In this document: piece by piece, positions 30,799 to 44,037 of the stretch | How positions within the stretch are numbered: the first letter of the stretch is position 1 | Layout of the letters: every line of letters starts with the position of its first letter | IMG/VR virus record: IMGVR_UViG_3300036861_001052 | Coordinates: 1 to 64,000 of that record | Reading direction: 5' to 3' (one strand) | DNA: 64,000 bases | Origin: a virus | Notes under the pieces: model-generated | Database searches by the model: none | The model's input: only the letters and a program-made list of their open reading frames with translations | What the model was told of the DNA's origin: nothing | Translations under genes and position numbers: made by a program

Positions 30799-30968
30799 GG
30801 GGCTCGCTCCCCAATTTCGTCCAGATAATCCGCAAGCTCCCGGAGAGCGTCCCTCAGATCAGAAACCGCTTGGGACTTGGTCTCGCCAAGACCGTAGACG
30901 CCAGACACACCTCGGCAGCTGGCCGTCCAGACGCCCTCTTCCTTCCAAGCGATGGGCTCGCTAACCAT
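30777..30968 (-). CDS. HicB-like domain protein
   Basis: A 63-residue protein. WKEEGVWTASCRGVSGVYGL, then GETKSQAVSDLRDALRELAD, gives the strand, strand and helix order of the HicB antitoxin fold ('e.gg....vP.lpGc.s.GdT.eEAl.n.rEal'). No HicA toxin is adjacent, so a solitary or repurposed domain is likely. Phages use such domains as regulators or anti-toxins. Confidence 0.65.
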   Translation of the reverse strand: MVSEPIAWKEEGVWTASCRGVSGVYGLGETKSQAVSDLRDALRELADYLDEIGERAPWRSSRR

Positions 30969-31012
30969 CGGAGAGAAAAGTCTACCGACCGCGACTTAGC
31001 TCGTCAAACAGT

Positions 31013-31564
31013 TCACCGGAGCCCCAATCTCCGGGGCCTTACGCCCCTCTCGAACGATTGGAGCTCGCAGGGCCCCGAGTAGCCGATGGTCTTACCCGTG
31101 AAGTGCTCGGCGATGGCGTCCGCCGTCCGCTCGACCGTGTCCTTGTCCCGCTTCCTCCAAAACCTATCTCTCGCGAGCACAGCTTCGAGCCCTCTCTGAT
31201 CGAGCTCCTGGTCTGGGACTTCCGGCATGGTCACGAGCTCGCCGTCGTCGACGACCATGTACATGCCCGGGTAGAGGAAATCGACCGCGTGCCCGAACTC
31301 ATGACTCAAGATGGCGAGGAGCGTCCCCTCGGGGAGCTCGGCAAACTCGGGAGCGACCACGATGCGCCGGCCCGTGTCCTCGGTCGCTGCGAAGTGCCGG
31401 GGAGCGTCGTGGGCCCACCGGGCGATTTCGAGCGTCGTCTTCTTCGCGCGCGGTGCGCCACGGGCGAAGATGTCCCGGACGACCGTGAAGTACGGATCTA
31501 TGACGGCCCGGGCCTCGTCGAGCGTGAGCTCGCTCCGGATTGGTGGACACGCAGACTTCGGCAA
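31013..31564 (-). CDS. Zinc metallopeptidase (zincin, HExxH)
   Basis: A 183-residue protein. The signature is LLAILSHEFGHAVDFLYPG (HEFGH) at about residue 85. A downstream Glu in VERTADAIAEHFTG could be the third ligand. The N-terminal 75 residues hold an ARGAPRAKKTTLEIARWAHD helix and a beta segment. It may be a virion or host-targeting protease, but substrates are unknown. It lies four bases from the zinc-ribbon protein 31568. Confidence 0.75.
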   Translation of the reverse strand: MPKSACPPIRSELTLDEARAVIDPYFTVVRDIFARGAPRAKKTTLEIARWAHDAPRHFAATEDTGRRIVVAPEFAELPEGTLLAILSHEFGHAVDFLYPGMYMVVDDGELVTMPEVPDQELDQRGLEAVLARDRFWRKRDKDTVERTADAIAEHFTGKTIGYSGPCELQSFERGVRPRRLGLR

Positions 31565-31567
31565 CGC

Positions 31568-32032
31568 TCAGCCGTTCCGGGCCCTCCAGGCGCCGACCTC
31601 GTCGGCCCATGCCTTGGCCTGGCCCATGGGGATGAGGTTTCGACTGATGGCGTCGTTTACGCGCTGGCGCGCTTCGTCCGGCGTCACTTGCGGGCAGAGC
31701 GGCTCGCGGCACTTGCTGCAGTAAACGCTCGCTGGGTAGAGCGTTCCGTTGTTCTCGCTGTACTGCCAGCCGGTCGGCGGAAGCATGCTTTTACCGGGAC
31801 CGTTGCTCCCGACGACGAAAAGCTCCTGCCACTCGAGCGTGAGGTCGTGGCCCTTGTTGCATTTGCGGCAGTTGATCCGGATCTTGACTCCATCCGGACC
31901 CACGCTCTCCCTGAGGGTCTCGTAGTCTTTGATGCCGCCGCCCTCGAAGACTCCGCCGTCATCGTTGGTGCCGCCGGTGTAGTCGTCGAAATAGTCGACC
32001 CCGGGATCTCTCTGTCCACGAAACACGCTCAT
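31568..32032 (-). CDS. Zinc-ribbon structural-region protein
   Basis: A 154-residue protein behind an AAAGGAG and a TATAAA-type promoter. INCRKCNKGHDLTLEW and, 35 residues later, VYCSKCREPLCPQV give a two-CxxC site. The N-terminus is acidic and Gly-rich. A role as a small virion or accessory protein is suggested only by location. Confidence 0.55.
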   Translation of the reverse strand: MSVFRGQRDPGVDYFDDYTGGTNDDGGVFEGGGIKDYETLRESVGPDGVKIRINCRKCNKGHDLTLEWQELFVVGSNGPGKSMLPPTGWQYSENNGTLYPASVYCSKCREPLCPQVTPDEARQRVNDAISRNLIPMGQAKAWADEVGAWRARNG

Positions 32033-32081
32033 CGGGTCTCTCCTTTGTCGCTCGCTCGGGGGCTTAAAAGCTCCTGCCTAA

Positions 32082-32087
32082 TTTATA
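32082..32087 (-). promoter_or_regulatory. TATAAA -10-type promoter, leftward
   Basis: Read leftward the gap contains GTGTATAAATTAGG, an AT-rich island in a very GC-rich region, with a strong AAAGGAG and ATG 32032 some 50 bases further on. A TTTCGG lies at the -35 distance. The same TATAAA core recurs rightward at 44019-44024. Candidate late or middle promoter, not proven. Confidence 0.45.
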
Positions 32088-32125
32088 CACTACACTCTAC
32101 TCGGCCGAAAGTGCGGCGTTTCCGC

Positions 32126-33676
32126 TCACCGGGAAACGTAGCTGCGGCCCTCGGAAACGTCGACCTTCCCCGTCACCCGAAGCGTGACGTTGTGGAGTCC
32201 CGGCGAGAGCGGACCCGAGTCGTAAAGAAGCTGATTGTAGATGTCGGAGACGCTGACGAGAGAAACCGGCGCGCCGTACGCGCCGCCGTCGAGCGAGAAC
32301 TCCACCGAGCCGTAGGTGGGGCCCATGGTCCCGAAGATCATGAATCGCGTCGTCGCCCGCGCCGGCGCAAGCTTCCAGGTATTGCCGTTCGTGGAGCTAC
32401 GGGCGGACGAGTACTGGAAGGAGCCCGTGGTCGGATCGGCAATGCCGACCTGATCTTTGATGAGGCTCCAGGCACCGACCCGCACCACGTCCACGTTGAA
32501 GGACCAGCCGTGATACTGATCCCAGTACTGCCTCCTGTAGACGTTCGAGCGGATGTCGCGAAGGACGTCGAGGTAGATGCCGAGCGGGTTCACGGTCGCT
32601 TCGCTCCTTGCGACGAGCTGCGCCGTCGGCAAAAAGGCTCCGGCCTCGCCGACCTCTCCCGTTGAATAGAGGTAGACGACGTGGGGGCCGCCGTCGAGCG
32701 CGGCTTGCTGCATGGCCGTTCTGAGGTTCTGTTCCCACTCGGTACGAATCGGAATATCCGTCCAGTTACCGACGTCGCCGTGCCACGGCCGCGAATCGAT
32801 CGATTGCGCGATGGTCTTGAACGAATACACCGTGACGCCCGTCATTTGCCTGTAGACGCGATCGCCCGCGAGGACCCACGCGTACGTATTGGGCGCCGCG
32901 GTCGGCGACTGGATGATGCCGGCGTACGCGCTGACGGCGTTGGTCCCGAGCGCCGTCACCTGCGGGGACTGCCAGTTTCCTTGCACCAGGTACGGATCGA
33001 CGCCGAGCGTGTCCTGGCACTCGGTAACGATGGCGTTCTTGTGGGTCACGTCCCAGACGCCGTTCAGGCCAGAGTTATCGTCGTAGAGCGTGATCACGGG
33101 CTTGCCACCGACCTTGAAGTGCTGGTCGTCGCTCATGAGCGGCCCGAGGCTTGCCACGAACGTCGTAAAGTTGGCAAAGTTTCCACCCCGAAGACGCCCG
33201 GGGACCGGCTGATCGGCGTCCGTCGCCATCGCGAGCTGCTCGATGAGCAAGTGCCACTTGATTCGAGGCTTGTACGGGCTTGCGAGATAGCGCTCGATGA
33301 CATGGAAGGCGTCGCTGATTACGAGACCCCCAGGAGGGGGACTCGCGGCCCAAAGCGCGGCCGTCGGAAACCAGAAGAATTCGATGACGCCCACGCCGCC
33401 GTCACTCAAGGACTTCAGCATCGCGTCGCAATTGGCTTGCTCCGTCGGATCGTCGCCGCTGTTCCACATGTGCCAGTAGGGAGTTCCGTCGGCGCGGATT
33501 GCCTGCCTGTGGCCGTATTTGCGCTGGTAGCCGATCGAATCCGGATCCCCGTCGATGACCATGATCTCGGATCCGGGAGCGACGAAGTTCGTCGAATTGA
33601 TGAAGCACCCCGCCCAGCACGACGCCATGAACACCGCGTCCGTGTAGTAGCGTCGATTGATCGCGTATCTCGCCAT
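32126..33676 (-). CDS. Glycoside hydrolase-like fibre protein (GH99/GH71-like barrel)
   Basis: A 516-residue protein from ATG 33676. The N-terminal 330 residues contain YYTDAVFMASCWAGCF, DDPTEQANCDAMLKSLSDGG, VGVIEFFWFP and IKWHLLIEQ, then strands ending in acidic residues. This barrel pattern resembles glycoside hydrolases that act on alpha-glycans (GH71/99-like). The C-terminal 180 residues are a beta-sandwich (GSVEFSLDGGAYGAPVSLVS). Its place among fibre genes suggests a tail-associated depolymerase; catalytic residues cannot be assigned with certainty. Confidence 0.55.
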   Translation of the reverse strand: MARYAINRRYYTDAVFMASCWAGCFINSTNFVAPGSEIMVIDGDPDSIGYQRKYGHRQAIRADGTPYWHMWNSGDDPTEQANCDAMLKSLSDGGVGVIEFFWFPTAALWAASPPPGGLVISDAFHVIERYLASPYKPRIKWHLLIEQLAMATDADQPVPGRLRGGNFANFTTFVASLGPLMSDDQHFKVGGKPVITLYDDNSGLNGVWDVTHKNAIVTECQDTLGVDPYLVQGNWQSPQVTALGTNAVSAYAGIIQSPTAAPNTYAWVLAGDRVYRQMTGVTVYSFKTIAQSIDSRPWHGDVGNWTDIPIRTEWEQNLRTAMQQAALDGGPHVVYLYSTGEVGEAGAFLPTAQLVARSEATVNPLGIYLDVLRDIRSNVYRRQYWDQYHGWSFNVDVVRVGAWSLIKDQVGIADPTTGSFQYSSARSSTNGNTWKLAPARATTRFMIFGTMGPTYGSVEFSLDGGAYGAPVSLVSVSDIYNQLLYDSGPLSPGLHNVTLRVTGKVDVSEGRSYVSR

Positions 33677-33684
33677 TGGTGGGC

Positions 33685-34827
33685 TCAATTCAGAAAGTAG
33701 TTCTCCAGGCGAAAGAGCTCGTCGTCGGCCACGGCGCCCTGAAACCCCACGAACTCGCTCATGTCGTTGTTCGCGAAGTTTCCCGTCGCCGTCGTCTTGA
33801 TCGCCGAGACGCACATCTGGTTCAGGGTGAGACTATTGGCGATCGAGTTCGTGCCAGGGACCATGCTCTCGCCGCCGATGATGTCCAGGCCGTTCACACG
33901 CAGGCGCGACTCGACGCCGTCGAACCGCCAGATGATGACCTTCGGCCCGACGTTCGGGAAAGCGAGCGAATCGATGGTCGAGATCACGCCCGCCGTCGCA
34001 CGGCGAGTGATCTGATAGCTGTTCACGCCATTTTTCTTCAGCGTGACGTTCGGGAGGTTTGCGTCCGTCGTGTTGCCGGCGCACCAAAACGCTGTGGTGC
34101 CGACCTGATTGATGACGATGCCGCCGATCCAAATCACCGTGAACGGTGAGTTCAATCCGCCGAAGACCGTATTCCACACGCCCGAGGTCGTGTTGAAGTG
34201 CCGGTCGCTCGTCCCGTTGTACCGCATCGTCTGAAGGCCACCGGGCCCGGCGACGATGATCTGCGGGCGCTGCCCGGCTGTGACGTTCGCGAGATCGTTC
34301 GTGGCTGGCACGACCTTGTCGACGACGACGCTTGCGATGGCCTTGTAGGTGTTGTTTGCGTGATACGTGCCGGACGGAAAGTTGATCGTGATGCCCGTGC
34401 CGCTGATGAGCACCGTCGCTGCGGTGGTGCCGGTTTGATATGCGGGCCCCACTCCGTTGTTGAGCCACACGCTGTACGTTGCGACGCCGCGCGCACCGTC
34501 ACTGGTAGTGACCAAGATCCCGAGCGGCTGCTTGAGCGTTCCCGTGAACGTGACCACGGGTGGCGAGGTGCCGCCTGCTACGGGCGTCCCGCCGATGGTG
34601 TACGAGCTCTGGTCGTACCAGAAGCGAAGCGTCGCGCTCGTGATCGCGCTCGGTGACAGCGGCGACGAGTCGACCGAGAATGTATTGACCCCGAGGCAGC
34701 TTCGGCCGATGCCCCCGCACCGGACGCCGCGCGGAGCGTGGCGCGGAGCGTGCCGGGGCGCGCGAAGCGCCCGGTCGAGGTCTCGGAGTTTCGGGCTCCG
34801 TAGCTCCTGGTCTAGGGTCGCGAGCAT
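33685..34827 (-). CDS. LamG-like beta-sandwich fibre protein
   Basis: A 380-residue protein from ATG 34827. The second half resembles a LamG/concanavalin-like sandwich (VWNTVFGGLNSPFTVIWIGG, SRLRVNGLDIIGG, and a terminal DELFRLENYFLN typical of such domains). The first half is beta-rich with 'PPVVTFTGTLKQPLGILV'. It probably binds carbohydrate or forms part of a fibre. It ends nine bases before the depolymerase-like gene begins. Confidence 0.6.
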   Translation of the reverse strand: MLATLDQELRSPKLRDLDRALRAPRHAPRHAPRGVRCGGIGRSCLGVNTFSVDSSPLSPSAITSATLRFWYDQSSYTIGGTPVAGGTSPPVVTFTGTLKQPLGILVTTSDGARGVATYSVWLNNGVGPAYQTGTTAATVLISGTGITINFPSGTYHANNTYKAIASVVVDKVVPATNDLANVTAGQRPQIIVAGPGGLQTMRYNGTSDRHFNTTSGVWNTVFGGLNSPFTVIWIGGIVINQVGTTAFWCAGNTTDANLPNVTLKKNGVNSYQITRRATAGVISTIDSLAFPNVGPKVIIWRFDGVESRLRVNGLDIIGGESMVPGTNSIANSLTLNQMCVSAIKTTATGNFANNDMSEFVGFQGAVADDELFRLENYFLN

Positions 34828-34835
34828 CGCGGGCC

Positions 34836-35882
<1,047 letters not shown>

Positions 35883-35918
35883 CTATCAGAAAGCCGCCCG
35901 CCGCGGGGGCGCTCCGGA

Positions 35919-36551
35919 TCACCGGTCCTTCTTTCGAGACGTCAGAGTCGCCGAGAGATCGAGCACCGCGTTCCAGTGGTCGTTGAAGCGGCGGGCACGC
36001 ACCTCGTCGGCGTAGAGCGCGAACTCGGTGATGCCGATGGGGATGACGACGTAGTCGAAGTCGCACGAGACGGGGTAGTGCCCGACGCCCATCTCCTGCC
36101 GGTTCTTGGCGTTCAGGTAGGCGAAGGTCTGCTGGTTGATGAAGCGGCGGTGGGTCGGGTCCTGAAAGGCGCGGTCGCTCCGCGCGCAGGGCACTTGCAC
36201 TTCCATCTTCCCGCCAGGGACGAGAATGCGATAGCACTCGTCGAAGAACGCGAGGAAGTAGTCTCGCCCCACGAACTCTCCACTCGGATCGTCGCCGCGC
36301 TCGATGAACCTCGCGGGAATATGCTCGACGAAGTGCGTCGCATTGATCTCGTCGACGCTCGACGTCTTCCAGGGAAGCGGAAAGCACATGAGATCCACGT
36401 GGTGAGTCCCGCAGCCCGGACGTATGTCGACACCCTCGAATCCCTCCTTAGGTGCGCCTCCGCAGCCGAAGTCGAGCCGGAGCCCCGGCGTCGGCTCGTA
36501 AAGTACGGGTTCAGTAGACAACGCCGGTCTCCACGTCGAGGTGACCGACAC
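35919..36551 (-). CDS. SAM-dependent methyltransferase-like protein
   Basis: A 210-residue protein from GTG 36551, overlapping the glycosyltransferase gene by 41 bases; TTG 36521 is an alternative. LRLDFGCGGAPKEGFEGVDI is a SAM motif I with the acidic ribose position, followed by DLMCFPLPWKTSSVDEI, NATHFVEHIPARF and VPGGKMEVQVPCARSDRA. This matches small methyltransferases that act on sugars or lipids. With the adjacent glycosyltransferase it may modify glycan of the fibres or host. Confidence 0.75.
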   Translation of the reverse strand: MSVTSTWRPALSTEPVLYEPTPGLRLDFGCGGAPKEGFEGVDIRPGCGTHHVDLMCFPLPWKTSSVDEINATHFVEHIPARFIERGDDPSGEFVGRDYFLAFFDECYRILVPGGKMEVQVPCARSDRAFQDPTHRRFINQQTFAYLNAKNRQEMGVGHYPVSCDFDYVVIPIGITEFALYADEVRARRFNDHWNAVLDLSATLTSRKKDR

Positions 36552-37250
36552 GAACGCGCGTGTCGACGGCGATGCGCATTCCGGCGAGCCGCATCCGCTC
36601 GCAGAAGTAGAGGTCCTGGGTCTTCATCTCGACGCCTCGTTTTTCAGGGAAAACATTGTTCACCGTCACGAACCACGGCGGGGGGATCTTCCGAAACGTG
36701 TCCATGCGCCAGAGGGCGCAACCCATCCCGATGCCGTTCACCTCGATGATGTTGCCGCCGCGCATTGCGTCGACGACGTTACGCGGCTCGAACGTGCAGA
36801 CGCCCGTTTTTTCGAAGTCCCGCGGGTTACCGTAGGCCTGCGGCATGTTGTAGGCGCCCTTGGTGAAGTAGATGCCCGAAATAGCGGCAAAGGGGCCGAC
36901 ATCGATCGACTGCAAGAGCTGGATGTGCGCGTCGGGAGGCGGAAGGTTGTCGTCCTCGAGCGTCAGCACGTACTTGTAGCTCGAGAACATCTCGTTTTTG
37001 AGAATTTCCTCGATCATCCTGTTGTAAGCGTGGCCTACTTCGTCGCCGACCGCATAGATCTTCGCTCGCCGTTGATTCATCGGCTGGATGAGACTCTCCC
37101 AAGCATTGACGACACGGAAATGGATCTTGCCGCGCGTCGGCACGACGATAATCGTCGAAGAGTCCCGAAACGTGCTCCCCGGCAAGAGCTCGACGCGCTC
37201 GAAGCCGAGCATCCTGTCTTTTTCAGCGGCCGCTTGGACGTCGATCAGCA

Positions 37251-37251
<1 letters not shown>
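36511..37251 (-). CDS. GT-A family glycosyltransferase-like protein
   Basis: A 246-residue protein. STIIVVPTRGKIHFRVVNAW opens the fold, DEVGHAYNRMIEEILKNEMF follows, and YVLTLEDDNLPPPDAH holds the DxD-like acidic cluster; later NGIGMGCALWRMDTFR and FVTVNNVFPEKRGVEMKTQD complete a GT2-like catalytic core. It would transfer a sugar from a nucleotide-sugar donor. Located between two collagen-like genes and overlapping a methyltransferase gene, it could decorate the fibres. Confidence 0.75.
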
Positions 37252-38933
<1,682 letters not shown>

Positions 38934-38976
38934 TTATTCTCCGTTAAAATAGACTACCAGAACTTCTCCGGGCCTT

Positions 38977-39312
38977 CTACTCCGCCGCGTGCCGCGCCTC
39001 CCGGTCCTCGACGACCTCTTCGGCGTCGTAGAGAGCGGCTAGCACTTCCAGATAGAAGCGATTCATGGAAGGGGGAGCGATCCCCCCCGCGTCCTGCATG
39101 CTCGCATCCTTCACGAGCATGTCGTGCTCCATGTCGGTGAAGATCTTGTCACCCGGACACGCCAGCTTGTCCGAGATGGAGAGCGCGACCTTCACGTTTC
39201 CAATCCGCCTCCAGAACGGCCTCGTCAGCACCACTTCTTCGAGTACATCCTCGGCCGAGTAGGCCTTGTTGCCAATGGGCACCACCTTCTTCGGCAGTCG
39301 AACCTTCTTCAT
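38977..39312 (-). CDS. Hypothetical phage protein, possible assembly factor
   Basis: A 111-residue protein behind AAAGGAGAG. KKVRLPKKVVPIGNKAYSAE and then DVLEEVVLTRPFWRRIGNVK form a folded N-terminus. A helical C-terminus follows (RFYLEVLAALYDAEEVVEDR). Small helical proteins between fibre genes are often assembly chaperones, but I have no direct evidence. Confidence 0.5.
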   Translation of the reverse strand: MKKVRLPKKVVPIGNKAYSAEDVLEEVVLTRPFWRRIGNVKVALSISDKLACPGDKIFTDMEHDMLVKDASMQDAGGIAPPSMNRFYLEVLAALYDAEEVVEDREARHAAE

Positions 39313-39333
39313 GCTCTCTCCTTTTTCACTTCC

Positions 39334-41163
39334 TCATGCCGCGAACGCCGGGACCTTCAACTGGGTCCCGCCGATGTTGATATCCAAAAACCGGTCCACC
39401 GTTGCCGGCACGGCAGCCCCAGCGCCCGCGTTCGCGGTCGTGCTCGTGCCGTTCAGGCGAAGATTGATGCCGTTGAAGCGCCAGGCCGGTAGGCCTCCAG
39501 TCGAGTACTGAATATAGCCGTTCACGGCGTCTGCAGTCGGGTTCGTCTGAGCGTTGGCGACATAGATGATGCCGTCGCCCGTATTCGCCGGAAGCTCCGT
39601 CGTCGACACGCCCGAGAGCTTGACGAGCGAAAGCACTCGCCTGTCGAGCGCGACCTCGGTGGCCTCGACCATTGCCAGCGCTCCGGCCGAAGTATCGTCG
39701 ACATTCAAGCTCATCCTGACACCGCCCATGAGCCCGTTTCCGTCGGGGCCGCCACCAGATAGGAGGAGAATGCCGCCGTCCCCGTCGGCCCCTCCCGCGG
39801 TAACCGACTGCGCGTGTATCCAGAGCCGCTGCGCGGCAGGCCCGAGGCTCGCCTGTTGAATGATGTTCGGGTTTGCGACGGTCCGTATGAACGACAGCTC
39901 CGCCGGCGTAAACTCCGACCTGGTCGAGTTTATCGTGAGCCGCGCCGTTCCGGTGATGTCGACCTGGAATGTCGTCACACAGCGGAGCTGAAGTGTCGGC
40001 GTATGCACGTCGTCGCCGATCTGAAGGCTGTTGGTCGCGGCATCGGCGACGAAGCCCTGCACGTCGAGCGTGTTCGTCGCGTTCCGGTAATAGAGGATCC
40101 AGCCCTTCGTGAGCCTGATCGTTCCGGTGCTTGCGACCGGAGCGGCGAGGCCTCCGCTGCCGTGAATCGCCAGCACCTCTCCGACCTCGAGGGCGTTCGC
40201 AACCTGCACGTTGTAGGTGCCGCTCGGAAAAATCGTCAGCCGATCGGTCGGCGGCGAGCTCGAGGACGCCCGGAAGATGATCTTCTGAGGAACGCTTCCC
40301 GCGGCGACGGCACCGGACACCTCGAATGAAATCTCCGAGCTCGCGACATAGTTCGCGCCGTCGAATCCGGCGGACACGACTCTCGCGAGGCTATCGCCAT
40401 TGGCGACCGTCGTTTGCGCGACGCGCGTGCCCCGGCTCTTCATCCCGAGGAAACGCGCTGCCGCGGTGTCCGCCGAGTGCTGCGCGGCAATGATTCCGCG
40501 CACGGTCGCAGACCCCGTCTGGACGGAAACGACGCTGCCTGCGGCTTCGCCGTTCGTGACGGCGCTGCCGGCGTAGTAGCTCCCGGTCGTGAAGAGATTC
40601 TCGGCCTGGAAGTTCGTGGACCACGTCGGGACGCCGCCGATCGTGATGATGGCCTGGCCATTCGTGCCGCTTGGCGTGATGCCGATCTGGAGCTGTTCGT
40701 TCGCGCCGGGATTGAGCACGGTCGTCGTGATGAGCGAGCCCTCGGCGACCTTCGGATCTAGATAATTAGGCGTCGTGTCGGCCGCCGTCACGGCGACCAG
40801 GTTCGACGCGATGCCCGTCGGGCCCGTAGATCCCGTGGGGCCAGTCGGACCGGTAGCGCCCGTCGGTCCCGTGGGGCCAGTCGGGCCGTCCGTTGGCCCC
40901 GTGGGCCCGGTCGCGCCCGTGTTCGCGGCGCCGCCCGGAGTTCCCGTGGGGCCGCTCGGCCCGGTCGGCCCCGTCGCGCCTGTTGCGCCCGTGTTCGTGG
41001 CGGCTCCGCTCTGGCCCGTGGGGCCCGTACTGCCGCTCGGCCCCGTCGCGCCCGTCTGTCCCGTCGCTCCGGTCGGACCCGTCCCCGCCGTCCCGCCGCC
41101 GAAACCGGGCGGGACACGCGCGGTGCCGCGCCCAGATGTTCCGGTGCGATCTCGGATGGTCAT
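39334..41163 (-). CDS. Collagen-like fibre/spike protein without the shared N-terminal domain
   Basis: A 609-residue protein. After a short basic start ([16 protein letters not shown]), residues 26-118 are collagen-like. Residues 120-560 are beta-rich with repeating motifs ([32 protein letters not shown]) typical of phage tail-fibre shafts, ending [15 protein letters not shown]. The C-terminal stop precedes a short gap before 39312. It is the only collagen-like gene here lacking the common anchor, so its attachment may differ. Confidence 0.65.
   Translation of the reverse strand: MTIRDRTGTSGRGTARVPPGFGGGTAGTGPTGATGQTGATGPSGSTGPTGQSGAATNTGATGATGPTGPSGPTGTPGGAANTGATGPTGPTDGPTGPTGPTGATGPTGPTGSTGPTGIASNLVAVTAADTTPNYLDPKVAEGSLITTTVLNPGANEQLQIGITPSGTNGQAIITIGGVPTWSTNFQAENLFTTGSYYAGSAVTNGEAAGSVVSVQTGSATVRGIIAAQHSADTAAARFLGMKSRGTRVAQTTVANGDSLARVVSAGFDGANYVASSEISFEVSGAVAAGSVPQKIIFRASSSSPPTDRLTIFPSGTYNVQVANALEVGEVLAIHGSGGLAAPVASTGTIRLTKGWILYYRNATNTLDVQGFVADAATNSLQIGDDVHTPTLQLRCVTTFQVDITGTARLTINSTRSEFTPAELSFIRTVANPNIIQQASLGPAAQRLWIHAQSVTAGGADGDGGILLLSGGGPDGNGLMGGVRMSLNVDDTSAGALAMVEATEVALDRRVLSLVKLSGVSTTELPANTGDGIIYVANAQTNPTADAVNGYIQYSTGGLPAWRFNGINLRLNGTSTTANAGAGAAVPATVDRFLDINIGGTQLKVPAFAA
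40811..41088 (-). repeat. Collagen-like (Gly-Pro-Thr) coding repeat
   Basis: Residues 26-118 of the 39334-41163 protein, about 90 residues of Gly-X-Thr-Gly triplets with AATNTGATG-type breaks. Confidence 0.85.
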
Positions 41164-41171
41164 GTCATCGG

Positions 41172-43485
<2,314 letters not shown>

Positions 43486-43489
<4 letters not shown>

Positions 43490-43953
43490 GCCTTCGCTTT
43501 GTAGGCCTTGTATGCCGTGTAGCCGCCGGCAGCGACGCCGATGGCGCCGAAGATCGCCGAGACCACCGCTTCGTGCTTGTCGCTCGGATCGGCAGAGCCC
43601 CACCATTTCTGCGCGCGGTACATGTTGAAGAGCGAGCCCGAGAGCATGATGCCGGACACGCCGCCCCACGCTCCGCCGAGCGCAAGCCCCGTCCCGAACG
43701 AGAGCGCCGCGACGAGCGACGTGATGCCCGCCGATCGGAGCGCGGCATCGGGAGACGCGTCGGGTGGCTCTATGAAGTCGACTTTGCCGCCGACCGCTTC
43801 CGCATACGCGCCCATCCCATCGGGATAGCCTACGGGCACCGCGTGAGCCCCTAGTCCGTCGGGACTCGGCGCCCCCATGCCGGCCGCGGGCTTGCCTCCG
43901 CCAGATCCTTCTTCGGGGATGTTCTCGAAAACGTCGGCGGGCGATCCGAACAT
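43486..43953 (-). CDS. Two-helix membrane protein
   Basis: A 155-residue protein from ATG 43953. The first 75 residues are Gly/Pro-rich and disordered. Hydrophobic segments at about 85-110 (ITSLVAALSFGTGLALGGAW) and 130-150 (AVVSAIFGAIGVAAGGYTAY) suggest membrane helices. It is the first gene of the leftward fibre operon and starts divergently from 44038. Confidence 0.6.
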
Positions 43954-44018
43954 GACTCCGAGGATAGCCTGGGGGCGATGCCGTGTGAAGCTCCGAGGAT
44001 CGGGGCCCCGACTTCGGC

Positions 44019-44024
44019 TATAAA
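44019..44024 (+). promoter_or_regulatory. TATAAA -10-type promoter, rightward
   Basis: GGCTATAAAACGG lies 14 bases upstream of ATG 44038 in an otherwise GC-rich divergent gap. No good -35 box is seen. The same core appears leftward at 32082-32087, suggesting a shared phage promoter class. Confidence 0.45.
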
Positions 44025-44037
44025 ACGGGGCTGCCAC

